Of a stretch of 64,000 nucleotides of DNA, positions 1 to 8,450 are shown piece after piece (the stretch's first letter is position 1; each line of letters opens with the position of its first letter). The DNA is from Actinomycetota bacterium (GTDB lineage: Bacteria > Actinomycetota > Acidimicrobiia > Acidimicrobiales > Ilumatobacteraceae). Below the pieces are notes generated by a model. It had not been told where the DNA came from and ran no database searches. It saw nothing but the letters and a program-made list of their open reading frames with translations. The stretch covers positions 106,737-170,736 of the forward strand of contig WLIV01000005.1 in the NCBI GenBank assembly GCA_009702045.1, read 5' to 3'. Made by a program: the position numbers and the translations under genes.

Positions 1-890
1 GCATGGTGGATGGTGCCGGACGTGCAGAGATGACCGAACCGATCGTTGAGCAGCAAGAGCTGCTCCTCATTGGGCGCCTGGTGCAGGCGAACGACCAACG
101 TGTCGCCCACGTACCGGAGGCTGTCGTAGTTGCGGTAGAAACCGACGATCTCGCGCACGGCCTCCTCACAGTCCTCGGTGATGAGGTACAGCTTGGTGTC
201 CTGTGGCGCCACCAGCCCGCGCTCGACCAACTGTTCTTGCACGAACTCGTGCACGGTCTCCCAGTACGGGTCGCCCGGTGTGTCGAGGAAAACGATCGGC
301 ACCGGAACGCCCTTGCCGGTCTGTGTGAGCGTGAGCAGTTCGAACGTTTCGTCGAGCGTGCCGAAGCCTCCAGGAAGGCACACGAAGCCCTTGCTCTCCT
401 TGATGAGCATCAGCTTGCGGGTGAAGAAGTACTTCATGGCGACGTACTTCGAATCACCGGCAATGATGTGGTTCGCGGCCTGCTCGAACGGTAGCCGCAC
501 GGACACGCCGATGGAGTGCTCGCGCCCCGCGCCCTCCATACCTGCTTGCATGATGCCGGGCCCGGCGCCGGTGATGACCATCCAGCCGCGGGCGGCGAGT
601 TCGCCCGCAACCGTGCGGGCAGCGGCATACAGCGGATCATTTTCCTTGGTGCGGGCGCTGCCGAACAGGGTCACCTTGGGAATGCCTTGTGAGGATGCGA
701 ACATCGCAAACGCATCGCCCAACTCCTGGAGAGCAGCTGCGGCGATCTTCAGATCGAGCAAATCGGGCTGCTGTTGCACCAACTCGACGGCGGCTCGCAA
801 CAGTTGCTGTGACAGGCGCCTGCGGGCACCGACGGGCACAGTCTCCAGCAGTGTGGCGAACAGTTCGTCGGTGGCGTTGGCGTCGGTCAT
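1..890 (-). CDS. LOG family (lysine-decarboxylase-like fold) protein, C-terminus beyond window
   Basis: A Rossmann-fold protein of the LOG/TIGR00730 family. Characterised members hydrolyse nucleoside 5'-monophosphates (cytokinin activation or purine NMP breakdown); none is a proven decarboxylase. The product starts MTDANATDEL, has a glycine-rich ITGAGPGIMQAGMEGA stretch near residue 105 and the catalytic PGGFGTLDE motif near residue 173. Its ATG overlaps the transaldolase stop by one base (TGATG), so it is probably translated by coupling as the third gene of the transketolase-transaldolase run. 296 codons lie in the window and no stop is reached. The exact substrate cannot be told from sequence. 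Confidence 0.87.
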   Translation of the reverse strand, partial: MTDANATDELFATLLETVPVGARRRLSQQLLRAAVELVQQQPDLLDLKIAAAALQELGDAFAMFASSQGIPKVTLFGSARTKENDPLYAAARTVAGELAARGWMVITGAGPGIMQAGMEGAGREHSIGVSVRLPFEQAANHIIAGDSKYVAMKYFFTRKLMLIKESKGFVCLPGGFGTLDETFELLTLTQTGKGVPVPIVFLDTPGDPYWETVHEFVQEQLVERGLVAPQDTKLYLITEDCEEAVREIVGFYRNYDSLRYVGDTLVVRLHQAPNEEQLLLLNDRFGHLCTSGTIHH

Positions 891-1993
891 CAGCGCAGCT
901 CGGCCGCCTTGGCCGCCAACGCTGCGAGCAGATCATCGAAGCTCTTCTGGAAGCTAGCCACGCCCTCGCGTTCGAGCTTGTCGGCCACGTCGTCCATGTC
1001 GACCCCGACCTCGGCGAGTAGGCGCCATACCTCTTCAGCGTGCGCGACACCTTCGTCGATCGTGCGGGAGGCTGTGCCGTGGTCGGCGAACGCGTCGATG
1101 GTGGCGTCGGGCAGCGTGTTCACCGTGTCGGGACCGATCAACTCGTCGACGTACAGCGTGTCCGGGTAGCTGGGGTTCTTGGTGGAGGTGCTGGCCCACA
1201 GCGGGCGCTGCACCACTGCACCGTCAGCGGCCAGTGCTTCCCAACGAGGTCCGCTGAACGTGTGGCGGAACGCCTGATACGCCAGCTTGGCTTGGGCGAC
1301 AGCAGCCTTGCCGCGCAACGCCAACGCAGCAGGAGTGCCGATCGCATCGAGACGCGCATCCACCTCGCTGTCCACGCGGCTGATGAAGAAGCTGGCCACG
1401 CTGGCCACCGCCGCGAGGTCGGCATCGACAGTGCTCGCGTACTGCTCGAGGCCATCGATGTACGCGTCCATCACGTTCTGGTACCGATCGAGGCTGAAGA
1501 TCAACGTCACGTTGACGTTGCGCCCCTCGGCGATCATCTGTCGGATCGCTGGCAGTCCCTCGACAGTGCCCGGAATCTTCACCATCAGGTTCGGACGCGC
1601 GACGCGTTCGTGCAACGCTCGGGCAGCAACCTCGGTACCGGGACCATCGTGTGCCAGACCGGGGTCGACCTCGACGCTGACGTAACCGTCGCCGGCGAAG
1701 CTGGAATGGTAGAGGCCCTCGAACGCGTCGAGGGCACCGTGGATGTCCTGCAGTACCAGCGCCCAGTAGTGGTCGATGGTGTCGCCGCCGGCGCTCACGA
1801 GCGAGCGGAACTGCTCGTCGTAATCGGCCGAACCCTGGATCGCCTTCTGGAAGATCGTGGGGTTACTGGTCAGTCCACGGATACCGCTGTGCACCAGACC
1901 GGCCAGCGTTCCCTCGGTGAGATAACTGCGCTTCAGGTTGTCGAGCCACGGGCTCTGACCCTGGTCGTAATACAGGTGGTTGAGACGATCCAT
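890..1993 (-). CDS. tal: transaldolase
   Basis: Transfers a dihydroxyacetone unit between sugar phosphates in the non-oxidative pentose phosphate pathway. The 367-residue product matches the long actinobacterial transaldolase type: LTSNPTIFQKAI (residues 41-52), NVTLIFSLDRY, and the Schiff-base lysine K139 in VKIPGT. The start chosen is ATG at 1993, where family homology begins; the open frame continues upstream to 2467 but that part is the antisense shadow of transketolase. It lies 5 bases after the transketolase stop, and the two enzymes act in the same pathway. Confidence 0.95.
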   Translation of the reverse strand: MDRLNHLYYDQGQSPWLDNLKRSYLTEGTLAGLVHSGIRGLTSNPTIFQKAIQGSADYDEQFRSLVSAGGDTIDHYWALVLQDIHGALDAFEGLYHSSFAGDGYVSVEVDPGLAHDGPGTEVAARALHERVARPNLMVKIPGTVEGLPAIRQMIAEGRNVNVTLIFSLDRYQNVMDAYIDGLEQYASTVDADLAAVASVASFFISRVDSEVDARLDAIGTPAALALRGKAAVAQAKLAYQAFRHTFSGPRWEALAADGAVVQRPLWASTSTKNPSYPDTLYVDELIGPDTVNTLPDATIDAFADHGTASRTIDEGVAHAEEVWRLLAEVGVDMDDVADKLEREGVASFQKSFDDLLAALAAKAAELR

Positions 1994-1998
1994 GCTGT

Positions 1999-3966
1999 TC
2001 ACCCCTCCTTGTGTGCCAGCGCGGCGGCACGGGCCACGACGTTGGGAACGTTGATGCCGAGCTTCTCCAGCACGACGCCACCAGGTGCGCTGGCACCGAA
2101 GCGATCGATGCCGATGCTGTCGTCGGCGTACTTGGCCCAGCCGAAGGTGACGCCAGCCTCCACCGACAACACCGGGATGCCAGCCGGTAGTACGTCGTCG
2201 CGGTATGCCGCAGCCTGTGCCTCGAAACGATCCCAGGAAGGAATACTGACGACGCGAGCAGCGATTCCGGCTGCGGTCAACTCGGCCGCCGCCTCGACGC
2301 ACAGCGATACCTCGCTGCCCGTGGCGAGCAGCACGACCTTCGGATCGGGGGCATCGCGTACGATTGCGGCGCCGCGATTCACTGCCGAACCGTCGGTGCA
2401 GACCGTGAGGTTCTGGCGGCTCAGCACCAGCGCAGTGGGGCCACTGTGGGCAACGGCCGCCCTCCATGCGGCAACGGTCTCGTTCGCGTCGGCGGGACGA
2501 ATCACCTGCAGACCGGGGATTGCACGCAGCGTGGCGATGTGCTCGACCGGCTGGTGCGTGGGGCCGTCCTCGCCGACGCCCACCGAGTCGTGGGTGAACA
2601 CGAACACGACTTTGGCGCTGCTGAGCGCTGCAAGTCGCACGGGCGGACGCATGTAGTCGAGGAACACCAAGAACGTGCCGCCGGCGGGCAGTACGCCGCC
2701 GTGCAGCGCCATTCCGACCATCGCCGAACCCATACCGTGCTCGCGTACGCCGTAGTACACCTGGCGACCTGCCGGTGTGGCCGGGGTCGAGCTGATCTGC
2801 GCGGTCAGCTTGGTGCCCGTGTTACCGGTGAGGTCGGCGGCGCCGGCCATCAGCGCCGGCACGCTTTCGAGTGAGGCATTGAACGCCTTCTCGATGGCGA
2901 CGCGGGTGGCGATCTTGTCGCCCTGCTCGAACACCGGCAGTGCGGCTTCCCAGCCGTCGACGCCAGTGACGCCCCATGTGGCATCCCACACGATTCGGTC
3001 GAGGTTGCTGGTGTCGAAGCGCTGCTGCCACGCGCCACGGGCGGCCGCGCCGCGGGTGGCGCAGTGCGAGCGGTAGGCGGCGACCAACTCAGCAGGTGCC
3101 CAGAACGGCTCGTCGGGGATACCCATGACGTCCTTGGTGCGGGCGACCTGTTCAGCCGTGAACGGGTTGCCGTGCGCCTCGTGCCGATCGGTGTGATCGG
3201 GGCTGGGATAACCGATGTGGCTGCGCAAGATGAGCAGGCTCGGTTGGTCGCTGATCGATGCCGCGCGCTGTAGCGCAGCTTCGAGGGCGTCGCAGTCCTC
3301 GCCACATTCGCCGAGGTACTCGACGTGCCAGCCATATGCCTGGAACCGAGCCCCGACATCATCGCTGTAGGCCAGGCTGGTGTCGCCGTCGATGGTGATG
3401 TGGTTGTCGTCGTAGACGCAGATCAGACCGCCGAGATGCTGGTGTCCGGCCAGCGACGCAGCCTCGTGGCTGACACCCTCCATCAGGCATCCGTCGCCGA
3501 CGATCACGTACGTGCGGTGGTCCACCACATCGGCACCGAACGTGCCGCGCAGGCGGCGCTCAGCGAGCGCCATACCCACCGCGTTGGCGAAACCCTGTCC
3601 CAGCGGACCGGTGGTGACCTCGACACCGGCCGTGTGGCCGACCTCCGGGTGGCCGGGTGTGGCCGAGCCCCATTGGCGGAAGGCCTTGATGTCGTCGAGT
3701 TCCAGACCGTACCCAGCGAGGTACAGCAGGGCGTACTGAAGCATTGAGGCATGTCCGCCGGACAGAATGAAGCGATCGCGGTCGACCCACTGCGGATCGG
3801 TGGGATCGTGGCGCAGCACCCTGCTGTAGATCGTGTGAGCCAATGGTGCGAGCGCCATGGCTGTTCCCTGATGTCCGCTCTTGGCGTAGAGCGGGGCGTC
3901 CATCGCGAAACCGCGGATGAGTGCGATGGCCTGTCGGTCGAGTTCTGGAGTCAGCGTGTTGGACAC
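1999..3966 (-). CDS. tkt: transketolase
   Basis: Thiamine-diphosphate enzyme that moves two-carbon units in the pentose phosphate pathway. The 655-residue protein shows the usual order: N-terminal TPP domain with SGGHASML, the diphosphate-binding GDGCLMEGVSHEAASLAGH, then the pyrimidine-binding domain with YGVREHGMGSAMVG, and a C-terminal domain with ATGSEVSL. Length fits the family. The start is GTG at 3966, preceded by a TAGATT box 8 bases upstream. First gene of the tkt-tal-LOG run. Confidence 0.96.
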   Translation of the reverse strand: MSNTLTPELDRQAIALIRGFAMDAPLYAKSGHQGTAMALAPLAHTIYSRVLRHDPTDPQWVDRDRFILSGGHASMLQYALLYLAGYGLELDDIKAFRQWGSATPGHPEVGHTAGVEVTTGPLGQGFANAVGMALAERRLRGTFGADVVDHRTYVIVGDGCLMEGVSHEAASLAGHQHLGGLICVYDDNHITIDGDTSLAYSDDVGARFQAYGWHVEYLGECGEDCDALEAALQRAASISDQPSLLILRSHIGYPSPDHTDRHEAHGNPFTAEQVARTKDVMGIPDEPFWAPAELVAAYRSHCATRGAAARGAWQQRFDTSNLDRIVWDATWGVTGVDGWEAALPVFEQGDKIATRVAIEKAFNASLESVPALMAGAADLTGNTGTKLTAQISSTPATPAGRQVYYGVREHGMGSAMVGMALHGGVLPAGGTFLVFLDYMRPPVRLAALSSAKVVFVFTHDSVGVGEDGPTHQPVEHIATLRAIPGLQVIRPADANETVAAWRAAVAHSGPTALVLSRQNLTVCTDGSAVNRGAAIVRDAPDPKVVLLATGSEVSLCVEAAAELTAAGIAARVVSIPSWDRFEAQAAAYRDDVLPAGIPVLSVEAGVTFGWAKYADDSIGIDRFGASAPGGVVLEKLGINVPNVVARAAALAHKEG

Positions 3967-3974
3967 GACGTCAG

Positions 3975-3980
3975 AATCTA
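3975..3980 (-). promoter_or_regulatory. -10 box of transketolase
   Basis: TAGATT on the minus strand, 8 bases before the GTG start. It implies a leader of at most one or two bases and no Shine-Dalgarno site. Confidence 0.55.
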
Positions 3981-4020
3981 GCTGGGCGGTCGTCTCGCAG
4001 GAGAACGGTTGCCGTGTTCC

Positions 4021-4416
4021 TCAGACGGGCGGCAACAACGTGAACGGCACGAGGTGCCACGGTCCGTGATCGACGCGGCAGTGGGCGAAGATCTGTCCGT
4101 ACTCGGTGAACTCCAGTTCGCCACGTACGAGTCGGTACGTGAACTTGCCCGGCTCGACGCTGAACGGGCTGACGTTGCGGGCCATCTGCTCAGCGTCCTC
4201 GCCCAGACCCTTGCGGAACACGACTTCGAACACACCCTGACCGGGTTCACCGGGAGGGCAGAAGATCAGCGCCACCAGGTGGGGTGTGAGCGTGACCGGC
4301 ACCGGGTCGGGTGCGGCCATCGAGAACATCGCCCCGGTGAGGTCGATGCGAGTCGACGGGCCGGGCGCCTCGCGCATCTCGAAGTTCTCGACGAAAAGTG
4401 CGGCAACGATCTGCAT
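4021..4416 (-). CDS. conserved hypothetical protein (131 aa)
   Basis: I do not recognise a characterised function. The 131-residue protein begins MQIVAALFVENFEMREAPG and looks like a single beta-rich domain: alternating hydrophobic strands, a PVTLTPHLVALIFCPPGEPG stretch, and FTYRLVRGELEFTEYGQIF near the C-terminus. It has no signal peptide or membrane segment. Small proteins of this kind occur as single genes in actinobacteria (compare DUF6941-type proteins, a tentative match). It sits between transketolase and NagA, all on the same strand, but has its own TACCCT box. Confidence 0.6.
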   Translation of the reverse strand: MQIVAALFVENFEMREAPGPSTRIDLTGAMFSMAAPDPVPVTLTPHLVALIFCPPGEPGQGVFEVVFRKGLGEDAEQMARNVSPFSVEPGKFTYRLVRGELEFTEYGQIFAHCRVDHGPWHLVPFTLLPPV

Positions 4417-4424
4417 GGTGGACC

Positions 4425-4430
4425 AGGGTA
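4425..4430 (-). promoter_or_regulatory. -10 box of the 131-aa hypothetical gene
   Basis: TACCCT on the minus strand, 8 bases before the ATG at 4416. Confidence 0.45.
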
Positions 4431-4437
4431 ACGGTGT

Positions 4438-5523
4438 TCAGCGGGTGGGCGATCCCGCGACCCACACCTGTTCAACCTGCAGGTCGGGTGTGAGCGCAAC
4501 CACATCGGCCCGCTGGCCGACGGCAATTCCTCCACGGTCGTGGAGTCCCAGGAGGCGCGCCGGGTTGCTGCTGGCGGCCCGGACCGCTGTGGCGAGGTCG
4601 ACCCCCGATGCCACGCACACACGGATCGCCGCGTCCATTGTCAGCGCGCTGCCCGCGAGTGTGCCGTCGGGGAGACGGGGCGCACCGTCGCGAAACTCCA
4701 GCCGCATGGTGCCGACGGTGCCCGTGCGCCAGCCGACTGCGTCGGTGACCAGAACCGCTCGTGATGCTCCCAACGCGGTGAACCCCATGCGCACCATACG
4801 CGGGTGCACGTGCACACCGTCCGCGATCAACGAGGCGCACACGGCCTCGTTGGTGAGCGCGAACGCAGCGACACCGGGGGAGCGGTGGCCGAGACCGCTC
4901 ATCGCGTTGAACAGATGTGTGACCAGGCGTGCGCCGGCCGCTACCACGGCGTCGAACTCAGCTTCGGATGCCGTGCTGTGGCCGATGGCGACCAGCACTC
5001 CAGCTGCAGCGAGCACCCGGGTGGCGTGAGTTGCGAGCGGTTGCTCGGCGCCGAGCGTCATGACAGCGACATGGGACGGAAGGCCGCGGATCCAGTCGAG
5101 ATCGATCGGCACGATCAGGTCCGGCCGGTGTGCTCCGGCAGCGCCTCCCAGGAATGGACCTTCCAGGTGTACTCCAGCGATTGTCGGTCGGCCCGATGCA
5201 GGGCGAGCCATTGCCTCGGCGATTCGTCGTAGTGGCGCCGCATACCGGCCGAGCGGTGCGGTGACCAACGTCGGGCACCAGGTGGTGACGCCCTGCGCGA
5301 GCAGCAGCGCGGCGAGGCGGTTCCAGTCGGCTCCAGTGGCGCTCGCCACGTCGATGTCGTCGATGCCGTTGACCTGGAGGTCGACGAAACCCGGCACGAG
5401 CACCCGATCGCCGCCGCCGACCCCCGGCCGGATGGCCACGATGACGCCATCGGCGGAGTGGACCACCGCGTCGTGTACCCAACCGTCGGCCGTGAGCACT
5501 CGCCCTGCGGCAACGGAGGTCAT
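4438..5523 (-). CDS. nagA: N-acetylglucosamine-6-phosphate deacetylase
   Basis: Deacetylates GlcNAc-6-phosphate in amino-sugar recycling and catabolism. The 361-residue amidohydrolase has GFVDLQVNG (residues 46-54, the NagA form without an HxH pair), HLEGPF with metal ligand E121, histidines H182 (AIGHS) and H203 (VTHLFNAM), and the catalytic aspartate D261 (LVTDA). An ATG start has a GAGGA ribosome site seven bases upstream (5531-5535). No other nag gene is in the window. It is divergent from the TetR gene, which could control it; that is only a positional inference. Confidence 0.93.
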   Translation of the reverse strand: MTSVAAGRVLTADGWVHDAVVHSADGVIVAIRPGVGGGDRVLVPGFVDLQVNGIDDIDVASATGADWNRLAALLLAQGVTTWCPTLVTAPLGRYAAPLRRIAEAMARPASGRPTIAGVHLEGPFLGGAAGAHRPDLIVPIDLDWIRGLPSHVAVMTLGAEQPLATHATRVLAAAGVLVAIGHSTASEAEFDAVVAAGARLVTHLFNAMSGLGHRSPGVAAFALTNEAVCASLIADGVHVHPRMVRMGFTALGASRAVLVTDAVGWRTGTVGTMRLEFRDGAPRLPDGTLAGSALTMDAAIRVCVASGVDLATAVRAASSNPARLLGLHDRGGIAVGQRADVVALTPDLQVEQVWVAGSPTR

Positions 5524-5546
5524 TCGGCGGTCCTCATCGTGGTCGG

Positions 5547-5552
5547 ATGTTA
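5547..5552 (-). promoter_or_regulatory. -10 box of nagA
   Basis: TAACAT on the minus strand, 23 bases before the ATG. It allows a short leader carrying the GAGGA ribosome site at 5531-5535. Confidence 0.4.
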
Positions 5553-5584
5553 GGCCGTCAGCACTCGGTCACACGCAGGCCTTC

Positions 5585-5590
5585 TAGGCT
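5585..5590 (+). promoter_or_regulatory. -10 box of the TetR gene
   Basis: TAGGCT seven bases before the ATG at 5598. This leaderless arrangement supports 5598 over the upstream in-frame start at 5547. Confidence 0.5.
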
Positions 5591-5597
5591 GTCGATC

Positions 5598-6212
5598 ATG
5601 TCAGAACACGGTGGCGAGCAACTGTCCACCCGTGCACTGATTTTGGCCGAGGCGCGCAAGTGTTTCGCCGACAGCGGATACGACGGAACCTCGCTGAACG
5701 ACATTGCTGCCGGTGTGGGTATCCGCCGGCCCAGCCTGCTGCACCACTTCCCGTCGAAGGAAGCGCTGTATGAAGAGGTGTTCGAACAGTTGCTCAGCGA
5801 TTGGATTGAGCGCCTCGCCGGAGCCATCGGCGCGCCAGAGACCGGAAACCGCAAGATGGAACTCGTCATCGGTGCCGGCTTCGACCTGTTCGCCGACAAC
5901 CCCGACTACGTGCGCCTGATGCGCCGCGAGGCGCTCGACGGAGGTATCCACCTGGGTATCGACATGGCGGCTGTGCTGCGGCCGATGTTCGACCGTGCAG
6001 TGCTGTTCTTCGAGCGGGAAATGAACTCCGGTACGTTTCGTCGACAAGACCCAGCGCAACTGCTGCTCACCGGGTACGGCGCGCTGCTCAGCTACTTCAG
6101 TGATGCCCCGTTCGTGGGTGGCCTGATCGACGCCGACGCGTTGTCGCCCGACGTGCTGCGCCGTCGACGGCAGCACATCATCGACTTCTTCCTTGCCGCT
6201 CTGGAGCCCTGA
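5598..6212 (+). CDS. TetR/AcrR family transcriptional regulator
   Basis: A 204-residue regulator. The N-terminal helix-turn-helix lies at about residues 12-58, with the typical ARKCFADSGYDGTSLNDIA and RRPSLLHHFPSKEALYEEVF segments; the rest is a helical ligand-binding domain. It is divergent from nagA and 69 bases upstream of the acyl-CoA synthetase gene on the same strand, so either may be its target. No operator palindrome is obvious in the 74-base nagA-tetR gap. The ligand is unknown. Confidence 0.9.
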   Translation: MSEHGGEQLSTRALILAEARKCFADSGYDGTSLNDIAAGVGIRRPSLLHHFPSKEALYEEVFEQLLSDWIERLAGAIGAPETGNRKMELVIGAGFDLFADNPDYVRLMRREALDGGIHLGIDMAAVLRPMFDRAVLFFEREMNSGTFRRQDPAQLLLTGYGALLSYFSDAPFVGGLIDADALSPDVLRRRRQHIIDFFLAALEP

Positions 6213-6268
6213 CAGGCCGACGCTGTGGGCGCCGCGGGAGTGTCCAGTGTCGGGCGCATGCCGTTGGC

Positions 6269-6274
6269 TACCGT
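6269..6274 (+). promoter_or_regulatory. -10 box of the acyl-CoA synthetase gene
   Basis: TACCGT seven bases before the ATG at 6282. It favours that start over the in-frame ATG codons at 6225 and 6258. Confidence 0.5.
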
Positions 6275-6281
6275 GGCAGCG

Positions 6282-8450
6282 ATGAGTACCACTGGCCACA
6301 CGCTCTCCGAGTCTGCATCAAAGGCGTTGTTGCGCCAGTACGGGGTGCCGTTGGCGCCCGAACGCGAAGTGCGCAGCGCCGACGATGCCGCTGCCGCTGC
6401 CGCTGAGGTGGGGTTCCCTGTCGTGGCCAAACTGTGTGGCGATGCGATTGCCCACAAGACCGAGCGCGGGCTGGTCAAGTTGCGCCTCGCCGACGCCGCG
6501 GCTGTTCATGCTGCAGCAGCGGAACTGTTGGCCAAGGCCACCCCGGCCGACGGTGACGTCACCGTGCTCGTCGCCCCGATGATCAGCGGCAACAGGGAGC
6601 TCATCGCCGGGATCGTCCGCGACCCGCAGTTCGGTGCGAACGTCATGATCGGGATCGGCGGAGTGCTCGCTGAAGCCATTGCCGACGTGCAGTTCCGCCC
6701 AGTGCCGTTGTCCGCCATCGACGCACAGGAGATGATCGACGGGCTGGCGACGCAGAAGCTGCTAGGAGAATTCCGCGGTGAGGCGGCGGTTGACCGTGCC
6801 GCGCTGGCCCAGGTGCTCCTCGGACTGTCGGCACTTGCCGCAGCACGTCCCGATGTCGCCAGCGTCGACGTCAACCCGCTGATCATCAGCGCCGCCGGCA
6901 TTCCGGTGGCGGTGGATGCGCTGGTGGAGATCGACACCGCTCCAGGACGGACATCGGCCGGGACCGCTCGGCCCCGACCCACCGATGCCCAGTTTCGCGC
7001 GCTGTTCGACCCCAAGGGTGTGCTGATCGCAGGTGCCTCGACGCACCCCGGCAAGTTCGGGTTCGTCAGCCTGCACAACGTGCTCGCCTCTGGCTACAAG
7101 GGTGGTGTCTTCGGCACGAACCTGCAGGGTGAGGAAGTGCTCGGTATCCGCACCGTGGCCGACATTGAGCAGTTGCCCGATGGTCAGATCGATCTCGTCT
7201 TCGTCTGTACGCCAGCGGCCGCCAATCCGGCGCTGTTGCGGGCGTGCGCAGCCAAAGGTGTGAAGGCTGCATTCCTCACCAGTGCCGGCTATGGGGAAGC
7301 TGGCGATGAGGGTCGAGTCGCGGAAGCTGCACTGGTGGCGCTGGCCGATGAGCTGGGAATCCTGCTGGCCGGACCAAATGGTCAGGGTGTCGTCAGCACG
7401 CCGGCGTCGTTGTGTGCGCAGATCGTCGCCCCGTACCCACCGGCCGGTCGCATCGGCGTTGCCAGTCAGAGCGGCAACTTTGTCAGCAGCTTTCTCAACT
7501 ACGCCCGCCAGACCGGTGTGGGCATCAGCCGCGCAGTGTCGGCTGGCAACGCTGCCGCGGTCACCCCGGCCGACTACCTCGACTGGTATGCCGCCGACGA
7601 CGCCACTGATGTATCGCTGGCGTACGTCGAAGGCATCGCCGACGGCCGCGGGCTGCTCGAGCGGTTCGCTTCGGTTGCTGCCCGCAAGCCCCTGGTACTC
7701 GTCAAGGGCGGCGCGACCGAAGGTGGCGCCATGGCCGCTGCCAGCCACACCGGCGCACTGGCGGCCAACGACAAGGTGTTTGACGGGGCATGTCGCCAGG
7801 CCGGTGTCACTCGCGCCGCCACTGTGGAAGAGGCCTTCGAGGCTGCGGCCTCCTTCGCCACACAGCCATTGCCCAAAGGGCCGAACACGGTGGTGCTCAC
7901 CACGGCGGGGGGCTGGGGTGTCGTCACCAGCGACGCCATCGTCAGCGATGGCCGCCTGCGGCTGATGGCCCTGCCCGACGATCTCAAGGCCCAACTGGAC
8001 ACCAAGCTGCCGGCGCGCTGGAGCCACAACAACCCTGTCGACTGTGCCGGTGGGGAAACGCGCGACACGATCCCCGAGGTGCTGGAGATGATCGCCGCTC
8101 ACCCGGCCGTCGACGCAATCATCTACATCGGTCTCGGGATTCAGAGCAACCAGGCACGGCTGATGAAGGAAGGCCGGTTCTACCCCGATCACGGCCTCGA
8201 ACGAATTGTTGCGTACCACGAGCGACAGGACGAACGCTTCGCCGAGGCAGCCGTTGCTCTCTCCGAGCGCTATGGGAAGCCGATCCTCTGCGCCACCGAG
8301 TTGGCAGTGGCCGATCCCGACAACCCCGGACCGCGAGCGGTGCGAGCCGCGGGCCGACTCTGTTACGCCAGCGGCAACCGGGCAGTCACTGCCCTTGGGC
8401 ACCTCTGGCAGTACGCACAGTTCCGGGAGCGCAGAGGGCTGTCGGGATGA
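6282..8450 (+). CDS. ADP-forming acyl-CoA synthetase (acetate-CoA ligase type), fused subunits
   Basis: A nucleoside-diphosphate-forming acyl-CoA synthetase that interconverts an acyl-CoA plus ADP and phosphate with a free acid, CoA and ATP. The 722-residue chain has the ATP-grasp domain first (about residues 5-220, with GFPVVAKL and AHKTERG), then the CoA-binding Rossmann domain starting near DPKGVLIAGAST, then succinyl-CoA-ligase-like domains carrying the AAASHTGALAAND segment that holds the phospho-accepting histidine. This is the beta-alpha domain order seen in part of the family. The substrate (acetate, propionate or branched acid) is not evident. Its stop overlaps the next start (ATGA). 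Confidence 0.9.
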   Translation: MSTTGHTLSESASKALLRQYGVPLAPEREVRSADDAAAAAAEVGFPVVAKLCGDAIAHKTERGLVKLRLADAAAVHAAAAELLAKATPADGDVTVLVAPMISGNRELIAGIVRDPQFGANVMIGIGGVLAEAIADVQFRPVPLSAIDAQEMIDGLATQKLLGEFRGEAAVDRAALAQVLLGLSALAAARPDVASVDVNPLIISAAGIPVAVDALVEIDTAPGRTSAGTARPRPTDAQFRALFDPKGVLIAGASTHPGKFGFVSLHNVLASGYKGGVFGTNLQGEEVLGIRTVADIEQLPDGQIDLVFVCTPAAANPALLRACAAKGVKAAFLTSAGYGEAGDEGRVAEAALVALADELGILLAGPNGQGVVSTPASLCAQIVAPYPPAGRIGVASQSGNFVSSFLNYARQTGVGISRAVSAGNAAAVTPADYLDWYAADDATDVSLAYVEGIADGRGLLERFASVAARKPLVLVKGGATEGGAMAAASHTGALAANDKVFDGACRQAGVTRAATVEEAFEAAASFATQPLPKGPNTVVLTTAGGWGVVTSDAIVSDGRLRLMALPDDLKAQLDTKLPARWSHNNPVDCAGGETRDTIPEVLEMIAAHPAVDAIIYIGLGIQSNQARLMKEGRFYPDHGLERIVAYHERQDERFAEAAVALSERYGKPILCATELAVADPDNPGPRAVRAAGRLCYASGNRAVTALGHLWQYAQFRERRGLSG

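Noticed and set aside
890..2467. A transaldolase extended at its N-terminus to 525 residues
   Set aside because: The extra residues are the out-of-frame shadow of transketolase; homology starts at MDRLNHL (1993).
1040..2656. A 538-codon open frame on the plus strand over transaldolase and transketolase
   Set aside because: Both minus-strand genes have complete family signatures; the plus frame has none.
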